DNA of 64,000 nt from Kuschelorhynchus macadamiae (Eukaryota > Arthropoda > Insecta > Coleoptera > Curculionidae), in NCBI GenBank assembly GCA_030620095.1, contig JAUTXW010002103.1, positions 3,220,001 through 3,284,000 on the forward strand, read 5' to 3'. The notes under the pieces are model-generated. The model was not told where the DNA came from. It searched no databases and saw only the letters and a list, made by a program, of their open reading frames with translations. The translations under genes were made by a program, and so were the position numbers. This document shows, in pieces, positions 12,230 to 24,124 of this stretch (position 1 is the first letter of the stretch; each line of letters starts with the position of its first letter).

Positions 12230-13085
12230 ATGTAAATAACCAAGAAATCTTGTATGCCATTAAAAAAATGGTAATAGCTCTATTGATGTAGATAGAGTAC
12301 CAGGGTACATCATTAAGGGTTGTGCTGAACGCTTGTTGGAACAATTATGACTAATTTTTAATCTTATTTTAAGGACTTCATTGTATACTTGTAATTGGAA
12401 AATCACTAAGATCATTCCTTTATTTATTTATAAAACAGTACTCTACAGAGCAAGCAATCATAAGTACAAATTTATATAAAATATAACATTTGAGAGCAGA
12501 ATATGTAAAAAAAATACAGAACACTTTTATGAAATAGTCAATAAGTAGTCAATTTATACAAAAATAGAAATATTCAAAAATCAAAATTGTGAAAATACGT
12601 CAAGATACATCCGATTTAAACAAAAGTGGGCCTAGAGATTAAATTAGGAATTACCAACCCATTAGTAAAATTTGCTCGGCCTCAAAAGTATTTAAAATAA
12701 TAATATTTAATAGAATTTACCAAGAATACATAAAGTCCACTTTCACACAATATGTCCATGAGCCAGTAACCAGAAAACCTCATCTAGTTGATTCAATCTT
12801 ATTATGAACGGTATGTAGAAGTCAAGGGCTGTAAATCTATTACTTACAAGAGCACTTCTGGAGTTTCTCAAGGGTCCAATCTTGAACCATCACTGATTTT
12901 AATTGCTCTAAATGACATTACCACTGTTGAAAACTCAAGGGCACTGCTTGTTGCAGACAGTTTTAATCTTTATCGTGAAATTAAGACTGACAATGACTGC
13001 GATATTCTACAAAATGACCTAAGTGACGTGATACAATGGTGTGATAAGAATAATTTAAAAGTGAAAAATATTATTTTGGTGTGAG
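12230..13085 (+). pseudogene. LINE reverse transcriptase fragment with an internal insertion
   Basis: Frames read EEILYAIKKM, DVDRVPGYIIKGCAERLLEQ and NWKITKIIPLF (to about 12425), then NYQPISKICSASKVFKIIIF from about 12650 and GVSQGSNLEPSLILIALNDI to 13085. The polymerase YADD is decayed to VADS. About 205 bp (12420-12625) interrupt the frame. That insert begins tttatttatttata, the reverse complement of a (TAAA)n tail, which suggests a short LINE or SINE 3' end inserted on the minus strand. Confidence 0.8.
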
Positions 13086-13439
13086 AAAATAATGATTGTA
13101 TTTGCTGTAAAAAATGTAAAGTACAGTTTTTTGTACGAATTCAATGAACATTTGTAAAAACTAAATAAACGTTACGCCAGATCACTGTTTAAAATAAAAC
13201 TACAAGGTAACATGCTTCCTTATGCTTAATTAACAGATAAAATTTCATCTTAATCATATACTGAACTGTTTAGGAGCAACAAAAATATATTTTTCTTATT
13301 ATTCCTAAAATAACTTTTTTCCGAATAGACAGTCCATGAGGCGACATTATAAATTTGCCACATCAATCGTACATGGTAGCGTTTAGCCGTAATATGCAGA
13401 ACAATTTTGGGTATTATTATCAATAGCGCGATTTGCGAG

Positions 13440-14315
13440 AGGCCGAGAGCCAGAAACCCTGGTCGTATAATAGCCAATCACTGCAACAAATATTTTACCA
13501 ATATTGGTATTGAAATGGCAACAACCATTAATACTTCAATTATATTACCACTAAAATTAAAAAGAATAAAGTTTCTGTTTTTGACCCTCGTATCCGAGCA
13601 GGAAATAATAAAACAATTCGCCTCAAAAATGATAATGCTCCAAGTATGTATGACATTACATCAAAACTCATTAAGCTTGTTCATCTGAACATAGTATTAG
13701 CCATGTCTGATATAATAAATCTTATTTTTAAAAGTGGAATAATACCTAAACATTTTAAACAGTCAGTTGTAGTACCCATACACAAGTCAGTTTCAAAGAA
13801 AAAAATAGAAAATTTTCGCCCAATTAGTTTAATGAACAATTTTGTCAAGATCGTCGAAAAATGTCTCAAGGATGGATTAAATAAATTTAATTACAATAAA
13901 TAGACCAATTTTTAATAAAATAACTTCTGGCAATAACGCACTTATTGAAATTCAAACAGTAGCAAAGACAAAATACCTCGGAATATTTATTGACTAAATT
14001 TCCTAAATTAATAGACAAATTCTATATTTTGAGAGAATTTCTTAACACCAAATTATTGACATAAATATACAAATCATTAATTTAATCCTTACTTAAGTAC
14101 GGACTCATAATATGGGGATGGGCATACAAATCTAACATACTTCCTATAAATTACTACTATTTATAAGAGAAACAAACTTTATCCCACAAACAGATTGTAT
14201 AATCAGGAAATTAACCCTTTCAATTCTTTACACATACAATTAGCAAGCTCCATTCTTTATAAGAATAAAAGATTAGACTTATATACAACACAAGACAAAA
14301 TGCAAATAATAACTT
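13440..14315 (+). pseudogene. LINE reverse transcriptase fragment, internally deleted
   Basis: Readable pieces are NHCNKYFTNIGIEMA (pre-RT region), YDITSKLIKLVHLNIVLAMS, IIPKHFKQSVVVPIHK and IENFRPISLMNNFVKIVEKC (RT fingers). It then jumps to AKTKYLGIFID and LLKYGLIIWGWAYKSN (thumb/connection region). The palm with the YADD site is missing. This is an old jockey-type fossil in Smg1 intron 4. Confidence 0.8.
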
Positions 14316-14624
14316 AATACTAAGTCCCTTTGTGCTCGCTTTTGTTATAGGTGTATTTCACCTGTATATATTTTTTTATATTAAGTTGTATAAATTTAGT
14401 TTTAATTTTTTGTTATGGGATTTTTTGATTTTCTCACGTGTTTATTACTATAAAGTTTTAGCAATGGCCAAACATAATGTAATCAAATAGACAATAATAT
14501 ATTATATAGTCAGCACTTAGAATACATACAGATGTCATTTGTACATCTAGGTACTCTCTCAAATAACAATCATAAAATTATATGAATTATTATAAAACTG
14601 TATTTATGCTAGGAAATCTACAGG

Positions 14625-15413
14625 GTGTTCCAGCGAGGACTGAACAGTGACCTATTTTCGACCTTCCTTGTATTTTGGAAAAATTCAAAATAGCCAATCG
14701 ATGTATTTTTTCTTGTAGAATCCAAAAATGTCATCGAAAAAATATTTGAACCAGAAACAAAAGAGTTACACTATGCATCAGGTGTTTTTGAAATGGAATG
14801 TATCGTTTTTTATACGATTTTTGGAAAGAGTGATTTTTTTATGTCCGTTCTGATTAAAAGATTTGATTTTGCGATAGCTGTTTATATTACATTTTAATGT
14901 TTTACAAACTAAAATTTTAGCTTCACCTGTTTAAAATATACGATAGGTTGGTATAGGTGATCAAGGTAAAATGACGTTTGAATGCTTTGTCAATAAAAAT
15001 TGACATTATTTTAATTATTGTCGAAGTCTTCACCTAAAAAATATATATTTGACTCTGATCGAAATGAAATACTCTTTGGACGAGAGACTACAGATTGTTA
15101 TGCTATTTTACAAGTGCCAAGAAAATGCAAGAGAAGCAAGAAGAAGATTTATTGCAAATTTTCATAGAAATATATCCATCAATACAATTCTAAGGATAAA
15201 AAACCTATTTGAGGAAAATAAAACAATATAATTAAATTAAATAAATAATTTGTACTAAGTGGAAGTTGTATTAAAGCTAGTGTTGAAAAATTATTTGATA
15301 ATATAATAAGCTTTGGCAAGTAGGAAACATTTAAGCTACCTCTATGTTAGAATTTTTCTTTCTGTGTCATTCTTAAAATTTGTACAAATAAAATCTATAA
15401 TGCTTGATAACTG
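14625..15413 (+). pseudogene. Internally deleted DUF4817 element with N-terminal transposase exon
   Basis: The left end is ACAGGGTGTTCC at 14625. From the ATG at 15064 a 55-codon frame (MKYSLDERLQIVMLFYKCQE, NAREARRRF, INTILRIKNLFEENKT) matches the DUF4817 helix-turn-helix start of mariner-like transposases. It stops at 15231 and the whole DDE domain is absent. The copy abuts the long-TIR element starting at 15414. Confidence 0.7.
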
Positions 15414-16055
15414 ATATTTTGTTTATATAGACCACCTAATTCAAATGTACAGGGTGGCCATTTTATGGTGATACAGTACCTTATCTAGAAAACGGTAATA
15501 CGACAAAAAGTTAAATACAAAAGTTGTTTGGATTCAATTAAATGTTTATTCTATTTCGCTTTTGCTTATACAGGGTGTTTCGTTTTCACGTGACACATGT
15601 CAACTGTCGTAATTTAAATGGGATACCCTATATATTATTACATATTTCGATTCTACTGTTAATTTGCGAAAGTTTTTATAATAACATCTATATTTGAATT
15701 TTTTATCGTTTTTGAGTAAATTGAGTTTTTAGAATTTTTTTAAAAAAACATGTTTTTTAAAAAAAAAATGTTTACCTATAAAACTTTAATGGAACTGACT
15801 AATATCCTAAACATACATTACTAAGGGTTCAATTCAACGAGTTTCCATGCTGGTCTTACCAATTAATATACAGGGTGTTAAAAATGGAGAGCAAAACGAA
15901 CAGAACTTTAAATGTAAAAATCTCCTGTTTTTCAAGTGGAACACCCTGTATATTTTTATTTCATCTGATTCAGCGTTCAATTACCTATCATTACTCATAT
16001 ATATGTCCTATACCTAAAATAAACAGTTTCGATTTTATTAGCCGTTTTCTGATTT
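15414..16055. repeat. Left long terminal inverted repeat
   Basis: It pairs with 17450-18112 in inverted orientation. It contains a small internal palindrome (about 15870-15953) bounded by ACAGGGTGTT and AACACCCTGT. Confidence 0.9.
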
Positions 16056-16382
16056 GACTATTTTTTTTTAATATAAGTAAACACATGAAGTAGGCTAAAA
16101 TAAAAATGTCGTAAACTAAGCCTTATTCTCATTTCCTTAACACATAAATACAAATAAAAGTGAAATATTATGTAATTTATGTTCTTATTATCTAATGTTT
16201 ACGAAAATAAGGGAGACACAAAAAAAATATCTTGTGCCACACGGTATAACTAATAACTAACTGAGTATTAAACATGATTAAAATAGATTATAAAAAATTT
16301 TCAATAAATAAATAGCGTTCCTTACCAAATTAGATGCATTAAAATTATTGATCTCTTCCCTGATTTTTATTTTTAATTCATT

Positions 16383-17212
16383 TCAATTATTAGATCTGTT
16401 TTTATAAACTTTATTTTTTAGTGCACCCCACAAAAAGAAGTCTAAAGGGCTTAAATCAGTGCTTCGTGGTGGGCATGATATTAAACCATGTCTTCCTATC
16501 CACAATGGAAAATGTTGATTAAGGAAATTTACTACCGGTGCAACCGTGTGGTAAGGGGCGCTATCCTGCTGAAAAATGATATTTTCTCGAATATTTGCTG
16601 GCAAGTCGTTGATAGAGGGCATGATTTCATTCCTAAGCAGCTCCAAGTATCTTTCCCCATTTAACGACCTGACAAAAAATATTGGTACGATAATACGGTC
16701 GCAAATAATTCCGCACCACACATTTACAGTTTGACGGCCTTGTTTTTTAATTGCTTTTATTAGATGTTTATTAGTTTGAGATCAGTAATGAGTGTTTTTT
16801 CGATTAAAAAAACCCGCCGTATTAAATGAGGCCTCATCAGTCCAAAGCACTTTTGAAAAAAAACATTTTCGAACTGCCAGTCCATAATATCACAACAAAA
16901 AGTCAATTTTTCATTAAAGTCTAATTGTGATAATAATTGAGTTGGAAGAAATTTATAAGGATGATAACCATTCACCTGCAGTGTTTTTTGAATACTCTCT
17001 CAACTGACACCTGCAATGTCTCTGTCAGCGTCTCTTTGGGATCTTTCATCATCTTCCTCGAAATAAAGTAAAATCTCCAATTGTTTTTCCTCAATGAGGA
17101 CAAAATTGGGACGATTTTTCTTAGAGTTTTTAAGGAGACCATTTTCCAAATCACGCACAAATCGAAAAACTATAGTCCTGGAGGGAACTCGATTATTAGG
17201 ATATTCCCTCAT
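16383..17212 (-). pseudogene. Mariner-like transposase of the long-TIR element, frameshifted
   Basis: The N-terminal pieces (MREYPNNRVPSRTIVFRFVR; SVERVFKKHCR) and MNGYHPYKF lie in different frames. The DDE part includes QKCFGLMRP, degraded from the usual W-D-E-A motif, and MWCGIICDRIIVPIFFVRSL. It ends with FQQDSAPYHTVAP, WIGRHGLISCPPRSTDLSPL and DFFLWGALKNKVY. The C-terminal half is one clean 112-codon frame. At least two frameshifts and the missing first Asp region make it inactive as read. It belongs to the same broad family as the copies at 1-697 and 2443-2985. Confidence 0.85.
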
Positions 17213-17449
17213 ATATATTCTCTAAGGGCTAACCCTGAACTTTTATTATTTTTTATGGAACAGTTGTATAATTTCAAACGTTCATCTAAACTATATAAAG
17301 CTATTTTTTAATAAATTTCGCAGCAAAAATTTGACAAAAACGACAAACAGAGCAAATGTCAACTTAAGTCAACAATTGCATTAGGTTATTTCCTAAGCCT
17401 ATCTTGATTTTTTTAGTTTCTGATCCATTTACTGGCAAAATTCCGGGAT

Positions 17450-18112
17450 AAATCAGAAAATGGCTAATAAAATCGAAACTGTTCATTTTAGGTATAGGAC
17501 ATATATATGAGTAATGATAGGTAATTGAACGCTGAATCAGATGAAATAAAAATATACATGGTGTTCCTTTTGAAAAACAGGAGATTTTTACATTTAAAGT
17601 TGTCTGTTTTGCTCTCCATTTTTAACACCCTGTATATTAATTGGTAAGACCAGCATGGAAACTCGTTGAATTGAACCCTTAGTAATGTATGTTTACGATA
17701 TTAGTCAGTTCCATTAAAGTTTTATAGGTAAAACATTTTTTTTTTTAAATATGTTTTTTTAACAAAAATTCTAAAAACTCAATTTACTCAAAAACGATAA
17801 AGAATTCAAATATAGATGTTATTATAAAAACTTTCGCAAATTAACAGTTGAATCAAAACATATAATAAAAACGGTAATAGTTACGACAAAATAGGGTGTC
17901 CCATTTAAATTAAGAAAGTTGACATGTGTCACGTCAAAACGAAACACCCTGTATAAACAAAAGTGAAATAAAATAAAAATTTAATTGAATCCAAAAAACT
18001 TTTGTAGTTAAGTTTTTGTCGTAACTATTACCGTTTTCTAAATAAGGTACTCTATCACCATAAAATGGCCACCCTGTACATTTGAATTAGGTGGTCTATA
18101 TAAACAAAATAT
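17450..18112. repeat. Right long terminal inverted repeat
   Basis: Inverted copy of 15414-16055. It ends at 18112, just before gtatatgcctg. Confidence 0.9.
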
Positions 18113-18369
18113 GTATATGCCTGATTTTATATTACTTATTAAGAATAATTCAAATTCTTTTTCAACTATCATGTTATCAAATTTATTTATATTATTAAAT
18201 GGGTACTTTTCTAAGAAAGTATTATATTCTTCCAATTCCAAATAGCGCAAAGTTGTTCTGGATATAATAGTTTTCGTTCCTTATAAATTTAAATTATAAA
18301 AAAAAACAATGCAAGCACCATATTGGCTGTAATTATTTTTTAATGAGTAAATAATAGGTTTATTCTTAC

Positions 18370-18504
18370 CGTTCAAAGTCGCCTTCTTGGCCCATTATGT
18401 AGCCCATTCTACCTAGAGCTCTAGCAGCTTGTTGTTTAGCCAACAGTCCCGGTGAAACATGCAATATTTCATACATAGACTCGCCCAAGATATGAAATGC
18501 TTTC
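18370..18504 (-). CDS. Smg1: SMG1 coding exon 4
   Basis: 135 bp between acceptor tttcttag|G (18505) and donor GAACG|GTAAG (18369). It encodes KAFHILGESMYEILHVSPGL, LAKQQAARALGRMGYIMGQE and GDFE, matching the vertebrate N-terminal segment around LRQEGACCLGLL..SLSYEAEK. It enters by completing an Arg codon from exon 3 and leaves with CG, completed by the first base of exon 5 to Arg. The next residues, YHNWLFSKI, correspond to KWIFSKF of vertebrate SMG1, which confirms the join. Confidence 0.92.
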
Positions 18505-18562
18505 CTAAGAAAAAAAGTAATTGGAGATAAACAGGGTATTTCTTAATATCATGTACATACTA

Positions 18563-19408
18563 AAGTTCTTGGCTTATTTTATGATTAAAAGTTCCTATAA
18601 ACAGGTGTCCTAAGTTGACTCATTGCCGAGACACAGGGTGTAAAAATTTAATAAAAAAATGACTTATTGATATTTTAAACACAGTTATGTCGATTTTGAT
18701 AAAACTTCGCAAGTTTGTTTTTTTGAACATAATAATGTTATAATTATCTATTCCAGTGACATCCAGGAGGGTAACATAATTGATATTTATAGAAAAAAAA
18801 ACATTGCACATAGATTAGACATTTAAAGCAGCGATTTCTATGTCACTTGTTTTTCGAATCTGGTTTTGTTTTCAAGAAGAAAAAATAAAAACCATTTCAC
18901 TACATGTCTATAACCAACAAAAAAAAAGATTAAATTTATCAACATGTTTATTACATTAAAAGTAAGAAAAACTTGGGTGTCCCCATTCTTGTAGTAAGAA
19001 TTAATAACTAGAAAAACTCAAGTTTTTCTTACTTTTAACAAAATTTTTGATAATTTTTATGTTGTTCAGAGATGTGTATTGAAATGAATGTTTTGTCACG
19101 ACATCGAAGACATTGCCATTTTAAAAGGTGAATCGAAAACAAAACAAAAAGTACAAAAAGCAGTGGTGTACAATGTTTTTTCTATAAATATCAAATTTTA
19201 CTCCATCGGACAATATTTGAAGATACACTTATAACACCATTATTTTCAAATAAGCCTCTTATTACACTAAACAAATTTGACAGCTTGTACCAAAATAGGC
19301 GTAACTATTTTTAACCAATTTTCTTTATTAAATTTTGACACCCTGATCTCAAAAATGAATCAACTTAGAACACATATTTATAGGAACTTTTAAACATAAA
19401 ATAAGCCG
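18563..19408. mobile_element. Foldback element: giant imperfect palindrome
   Basis: The arms 18563-18975 and 19019-19408 are inverted copies of about 400 bp. Outer ends read ggcttattttatg..taaaagttcctataaa in both directions, followed by agacacagggtgt / acaccctgatct. Inner ends are ttaaaagtaagaaaaacttg and its inverse at 19019-19038. Only about 43 bp separate the arms. It has no transposase and fills most of Smg1 intron 3 (18505-19738). Confidence 0.88.
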
Positions 19409-19738
19409 CCTTCTTCTCTGAAAATAGAGATAATGAAACAGAGACTATTGTGCATCAGAAAAGTTTAATTAAATTGTTAATACAGTGACAACTTTTGATA
19501 TAAATTGTCAAGTATGGTTACATGGATTCTTTTTAATTTTAAATTATCTAATACATGTATTATTTATTTTTTATGAAACTGGCTTATATCAGAGTATGAA
19601 TGAAAACAATGTTAAAAGGTTTCAAATCATTTTTTTGAAATGGATAATTCCAATAAAATTTTGTGAATCCAAAAAATAATAAAAATTAAAAATATATTAA
19701 AAGTTAACAATGGATACAGCTTATATGAGTATACAAAC

Positions 19739-19922
19739 CTAACATATGGTGCATTGTCAGGCAGTAGTAAAACCTCGAGCAACTTTTTAGATATATGAAG
19801 CGAATTTTCTTGATTTGTCTCAATATTTAATCTTCTTAAGAGTTTGGAAATGCGGGTATCTTCTGGAAGGTTCAATTTAATATCAGGTTTCTTTTCTGGT
19901 TCATAAAATTTTCCACGATACC
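19739..19922 (-). CDS. Smg1: SMG1 coding exon 3
   Basis: 184 bp between acceptor attttcag|GG (19923) and donor GTTAG|GTTTGT (19738). It encodes YRGKFYEPEKKPDIKLNLPE then DTRISKLLRRLNIETNQENS, LHISKKLLEVLLLPDNAPYV. The DTRISKLLRR segment aligns by eye with DESRLSNLLRRI of vertebrate SMG1, which anchors the identification of the N-terminal exons. It is phase 1 in and phase 2 out. Confidence 0.92.
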
Positions 19923-20062
19923 CTGAAAATTAATAAAAACCCTGAAAACAACTAGGTACAAGTGTACATTTAATTAAAAAAAATTGTATTTTTTGAATCC
20001 ACCACACAATAATTCAAAAATTAATAGGGCTAGAATGGCAGTCTAAGGAGGTTATTATTAAA

Positions 20063-22890
20063 AATAATAATAATAATAATAATAATAACTTTATTGCCAA
20101 CAATATGATCACAATAACAAAGCAACGTCATAAGAGAGTACACGATATGCTATATTGAAATATAGACAACGAAAATATATATGTGACAATTAAAATAAAA
20201 TAAATTAAAATAAAGGACCACACTTTAATAAGTAGGTCAACAAATAAATATGACAAATATATATGACAAATTAACAAAACACAAATTAAAAATTTTAAAC
20301 ATCTTCAAAATTAAAAGAGTAAAAGCATTTAGCTTGTAAATATTGGATAGTTTGGTTCCTAAATTTTGAAATGCTTTGAATTTGCTTTGTTTCTGTAGGC
20401 AGCATTTGAAATGCCTTTATGGCCCGATACAGGGGACCTTTCTTGAAAAAGGAGGTATTATGGAGAGGAATGATAAGGTAGGTTCTATTTCGAGTCACAA
20501 CATTCATTTCCGACGAATAGTGATCCAGATTTCTGTCAAAGAGATTTGGTTGTTTTTTTATGTACATTACTAAGGCCAAAAAGTAGAGGCAAGGAGCAGT
20601 TAATATATTTTGGCCTGAGAAGCAAGGTTTACAACTCTCCCTGGGATGGAGGCCATACATAGTGCGAATGACACGCTTTTGTGCCCTGAAAACATCAATG
20701 GCCGAGGTAGATGAACCCCAGAACAGTATACCATAACTCAAGATTGATTGTACGCAAGACATATAATAAATTCTTACAGTCTTTGGGGTGAGAACATCCC
20801 TCAGTCGACGTATTAGTGAACAACTGCTATTTAGTTTTGATATTAGTGACCTATTATGCTGAGTCCAATTCAAAAGAGGGTCCAAATAAACACCCAGGAA
20901 TTTAATATTCTTCGACATGGGTATGGATCTAGCATCCGATTTCACATAAAGTGACTTACTCTGTTTAGTTTTACCAAACAGGATCTGACCTGTCTTGTCA
21001 GCATTGAGCTTTAAGAAGTTATCCTCACACCAGGAGCCCATTGCCTCCACTGCACGCGAACAAGACCTCGATAGTTCAGCCATGACGGGAGCCGCCAGCA
21101 TAACTGATGTATCATCCGCATACTGACAGACTAGGCCACCACCAGCAAGTCCCCCGGAGAGCTCATTCACATACAGTAAAAACAACAAGGGTCCCAAAAT
21201 TGATTCCTGGGGCACCCCCTGCTGCAACCCTTGAAAGGATGAGTAATGTGTTTTCCCATTGTGTAGGATGCAAACTGATTGCTGTCTGCCTGTTATATAG
21301 GATTGTAGACGGGACAGACATACACCTCGTATACCTAGCCCATCCTGTTTTTTAAGGAGCAGACCATGATTGATCGTGTCAAAAGCCTTTGACAAGTCAA
21401 AATAAAGGCCTGCTACTTTTTGATTTTTGTCCAGATTCTCCACAACATAACTGACAGCCGCAAAAATCGCCTGCTCTGTGGACTTTTTTTGGTATAAAAC
21501 CATACAGGTGGGTGGCCAGTATATTGTGGGAAGTAACAAAATTGAGAATTCTGTTGTAAAGAGCTTTTTCAAAGACCTTTGACACGGACGATAACAGTGA
21601 GATGGGTCTGTAACTACTAAGCAACTGGGGATTTCCTTTTGTAAACACAAGGACCACTTTAGCCTTTTTGAGCTCCGTGGGGAATGCACCCGTAGAAAAA
21701 GATACATTTATAATATGTGTCAGGGGTTCACAGAGAAATTCTGCAACATATTTTATTACTTTTGTCGGAATCTCATCCAGTCCGGCTGAGAATTTATTGG
21801 GAAGGTTCATTAGTAACCTAAGAGTCTCATGCTGATCTAAAGGATAGAGAAATATTGTTGGATACCCAAAATTATTATAAGGAGTATTAGCATTACGATA
21901 TTCAAATAGAAGTGTGATTACTGGCTGAAAAGTGCTGAAACCTCTGCAGGGTCACTAATTATGTTATTATTTTCTTCAATTATTACGTTACTTTTAGTCT
22001 TTAGTTTATTAGAAATTCTGTTAAAAATATTCCAAGCTGTCTTTGATTTGTTTTGTGAATTTATAATATTATTTTCATAAATAGATCTATTATAGTCTGA
22101 TAAATAACTGTTATATGTTTTTTTCTCAGCCTTGTAGTGTAAATAAACTTGCTGACTTTTGGTTTTCTGATACCAGACATACAAGTCTTTTATGTAAGAA
22201 GAATAATTTTTTATTTCTTGAGTTACCCAATTGTCGGATTTTGAATTTACTCTAGAATTTTTCATTGGAAAGGCCATATCAAACCAGTAAAAGAATTTTC
22301 TATAAAAAGTGTTATATTTTTCATCTACGCTCTCAGCTTCCAATACTTCATTCCAAGATTCAGCACTAAGAGAAAACACGTTTCCGAATATAAACAGGTT
22401 CCTGATTAGGTTTTTGCATACTGATTTTCAGAATTTAAGAGTAATGATCGGACACGTGTGATATATGAATTTTACAGTTTACTTCTGTTTGATTTAAATT
22501 TGTAAATATGTTATCTATTTGTGTTTCTGAGTCCCTGCCAACCCTAGTCACTCCTCTCACTTGTGAAGCAAGGCCAAATGAGCTAAGCAGTTGCAACAGA
22601 CAAAATGCATTATTATTATTAGCATTTGAAAAATCAGTATTGAAATCGCCACATATTATTATAAATTTTTCCAGTGAAAATATACTAACAAGCAAATCAT
22701 TTAAATTGTTCATAAAAACATCAAAATTCCCAATAGGAGACCTATACATAGTAAGTAACAAGCATTTTCTTTTATTTATTACAAATTCTGATATACAAAA
22801 TTCAAAAGTTTTTTCAGTGGACTCTACCTGTGTCTTTAATAATAAGTATATGGTTCCTACATAGGTATATATTAGAGCTTATATCACCAG
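20063..22890 (-). mobile_element. Jockey-type LINE, 5'-truncated, frameshifted
   Basis: The element reads right to left in Smg1 intron 2. It ends in a 3' tail made of TTA repeats (20063-20088) preceded by AATAAAG, a typical jockey-group terminus. Endonuclease pieces come first (MLLTMYRSPIGNFDVFMNNL; IIICGDFNTDFSNANNN), then a pre-RT region (22379-21918), then reverse transcriptase. ORF1 and the first part of the endonuclease are absent. The 5' boundary near 22890 is approximate. Confidence 0.9.
20295..22859 (-). pseudogene. LINE ORF2 (endonuclease and reverse transcriptase) with frameshifts
   Basis: At least four frames must be joined: 22859-22435 (endonuclease; the SDH motif HVSDHYS is present), 22379-21918, 21810-21400 (SAGLDEIPTKVIKY; SSYRPISLLSSVSKVFEKAL) and 21480-20295 (FDLSKAFDTINH; QGVPQESILGPLLFLLYVNE; QYADDTSVML; C-terminal RNRTYLIIPLHNTSFFKKGP). 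The catalytic YADD is intact. The shift near 21485 falls in a run of seven T. This is a relatively young dead copy. Confidence 0.9.
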
Positions 22891-22962
22891 TAGTATCGCT
22901 CCAAAGACGGATTACAAAACTACTATTATATTATATTAAATGAAATAGAATAAACGTATCCG

Positions 22963-23677
22963 TAGACATAATAACAGGTAGATGGAATTGTTTTGATCTG
23001 TATGACAACATTGTCAAATAATACTATCGTCATGTAGTCAATTTGACTGATCCAAAAACATATACGTCTATGGATATAATAAAATTTATACATGCTTGTA
23101 AAATTAAAATTAATGTTTTAAGACGTTTCTAATACTGTAATGATATTGTTGGGCGGTTTTTGTGGGTGTCTGGACGATTTTTGATAATTTTTGTATGAAC
23201 TGTAGTAGTTGTAGATCGGAACACTGAATCATTTAGTGTTTGGATCTCGTGAAGTAAAGATCCCTGAAGATGTCTCGTACAATCGAAGGCAAAACGGAAA
23301 GTGATTCCATTTTGACACGGTCTAATACTAAGAATCATGATTTCTTAATTAGGTATGTTATTAAATATGCCCGCTATGATAATAGATTTTAATTTGATTG
23401 GCAGTTAAACGATTGTTATATAAATGAATTAAGAAATAAATATTTTTATTATTAAGCTCATTTCCATTGACATATTATATGTCAACGGCAAGAAGAAAAG
23501 GAAGTTTGTCATTATAACTTTACAGCTTTGCCCTATGTGGCACAAAGAGGAGAAATATTTTATTCTTTATCACACTTACCTGCAGAATATGTTTCTTTAC
23601 TTTAATCATTGCACCAAAATACATGATTTTATGAATGAAGCAGCAAAAGATGTTGGGTCTCCCTGTTATTATGCCTA
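22963..23677. mobile_element. DNA transposon, non-autonomous, copy 1 (interrupted)
   Basis: The ends TAGACATAATAACAGG and CCTGTTATTATGCCTA are near-perfect inverted repeats. The interior aligns by eye, in the same order and orientation, with the copy at 45165-46182 (for example attaaatatgcc.gct and gaagaaaa..aagt blocks, and ttgggtctccct at the right end). A Penelope-like end fragment lies inside it. Confidence 0.8.
23140..23345 (+). mobile_element. Penelope-like element 3'-end fragment
   Basis: The sequence gatccctgaagatgtctcgt then acaatcgaaggcaaaacgga encodes the SLKM.R.IEGKT tail. It is followed by the cacggtctaatactaagaatcatgatttctt-type terminus (with two base-level variants). This matches, inverted, the terminal repeat of the Penelope-like element at 39114-39610. 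It interrupts the DNA transposon at 22963-23677. Confidence 0.65.
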
Positions 23678-23944
23678 TGAAAATATCTAAACATATTTTT
23701 TCATTTAAACACCGCAGACCCATTGTATGTAGCTCAGAACATTCTATGCAATAAATGCAAACCCTCTTAGAGTATTTCATCACTTCATCAATACAAGACA
23801 ATATTTACAAAAACAATTTAGATATATAACTCTAAATTGTGTATATAATTTGTATTAACAAAAGATTCTATAAAACTTTAATAAAAAACAAAATAATCAA
23901 AAACAATATAGGTAACCTTGAAAAATGTTAAGCACAAATCTTAC

Positions 23945-24124
23945 CTCCAGAACTCTCATTTCTACTGTTTTCATATTTACGACTGCTGTAATAGTTATCA
24001 GAAAAGTCTCTGTCACCTCTCCGGGAAGAAGGCTCTCCTCTCCGACCCCTAAATGTTGCTCTGCTACCAGGGGCTGTTCTGCTGGATCTAAACTCAGTGG
24101 ATCTCGTACGAGTTCTATTAGATC
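23945..24124 (-). CDS. Smg1: SMG1 coding exon 2 (RS/RG-rich)
   Basis: 180 bp between acceptor aatttag|GA (24125) and donor CTGGAG|GTAAG (23944), phase 1 on both sides. It encodes a low-complexity Arg/Ser/Gly segment (SNRTRTRSTEFRSSRTAPGS; RATFRGRRGEPSSRRGDRDF; SDNYYSSRKYENSRNESSG). Vertebrate SMG1 also has a disordered RS/G-rich N-terminus before its first helical repeats. Identity rests on the frame-perfect joins to exons 1 and 3. Confidence 0.88.

Larger units (their letters stand above)
15414..18112. mobile_element. DNA transposon with terminal inverted repeats of about 650 bp
   Basis: The two ends are inverted copies over 642 bp (15414-16055) and 663 bp (17450-18112), both starting ATATTTTGTTTATATAGACC. 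The 1.4-kb core holds a minus-strand mariner-like transposase remnant. Within each arm, ACAGGGTGT-type motifs recur (15450, 15570, 15870 and their mirror sites 17628, 17945, 18070), as if smaller MITEs were nested in the ancestor or the arms grew by accretion. The element lies in Smg1 intron 4, 257 bp from exon 4. I could not define a target-site duplication. Confidence 0.9.
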
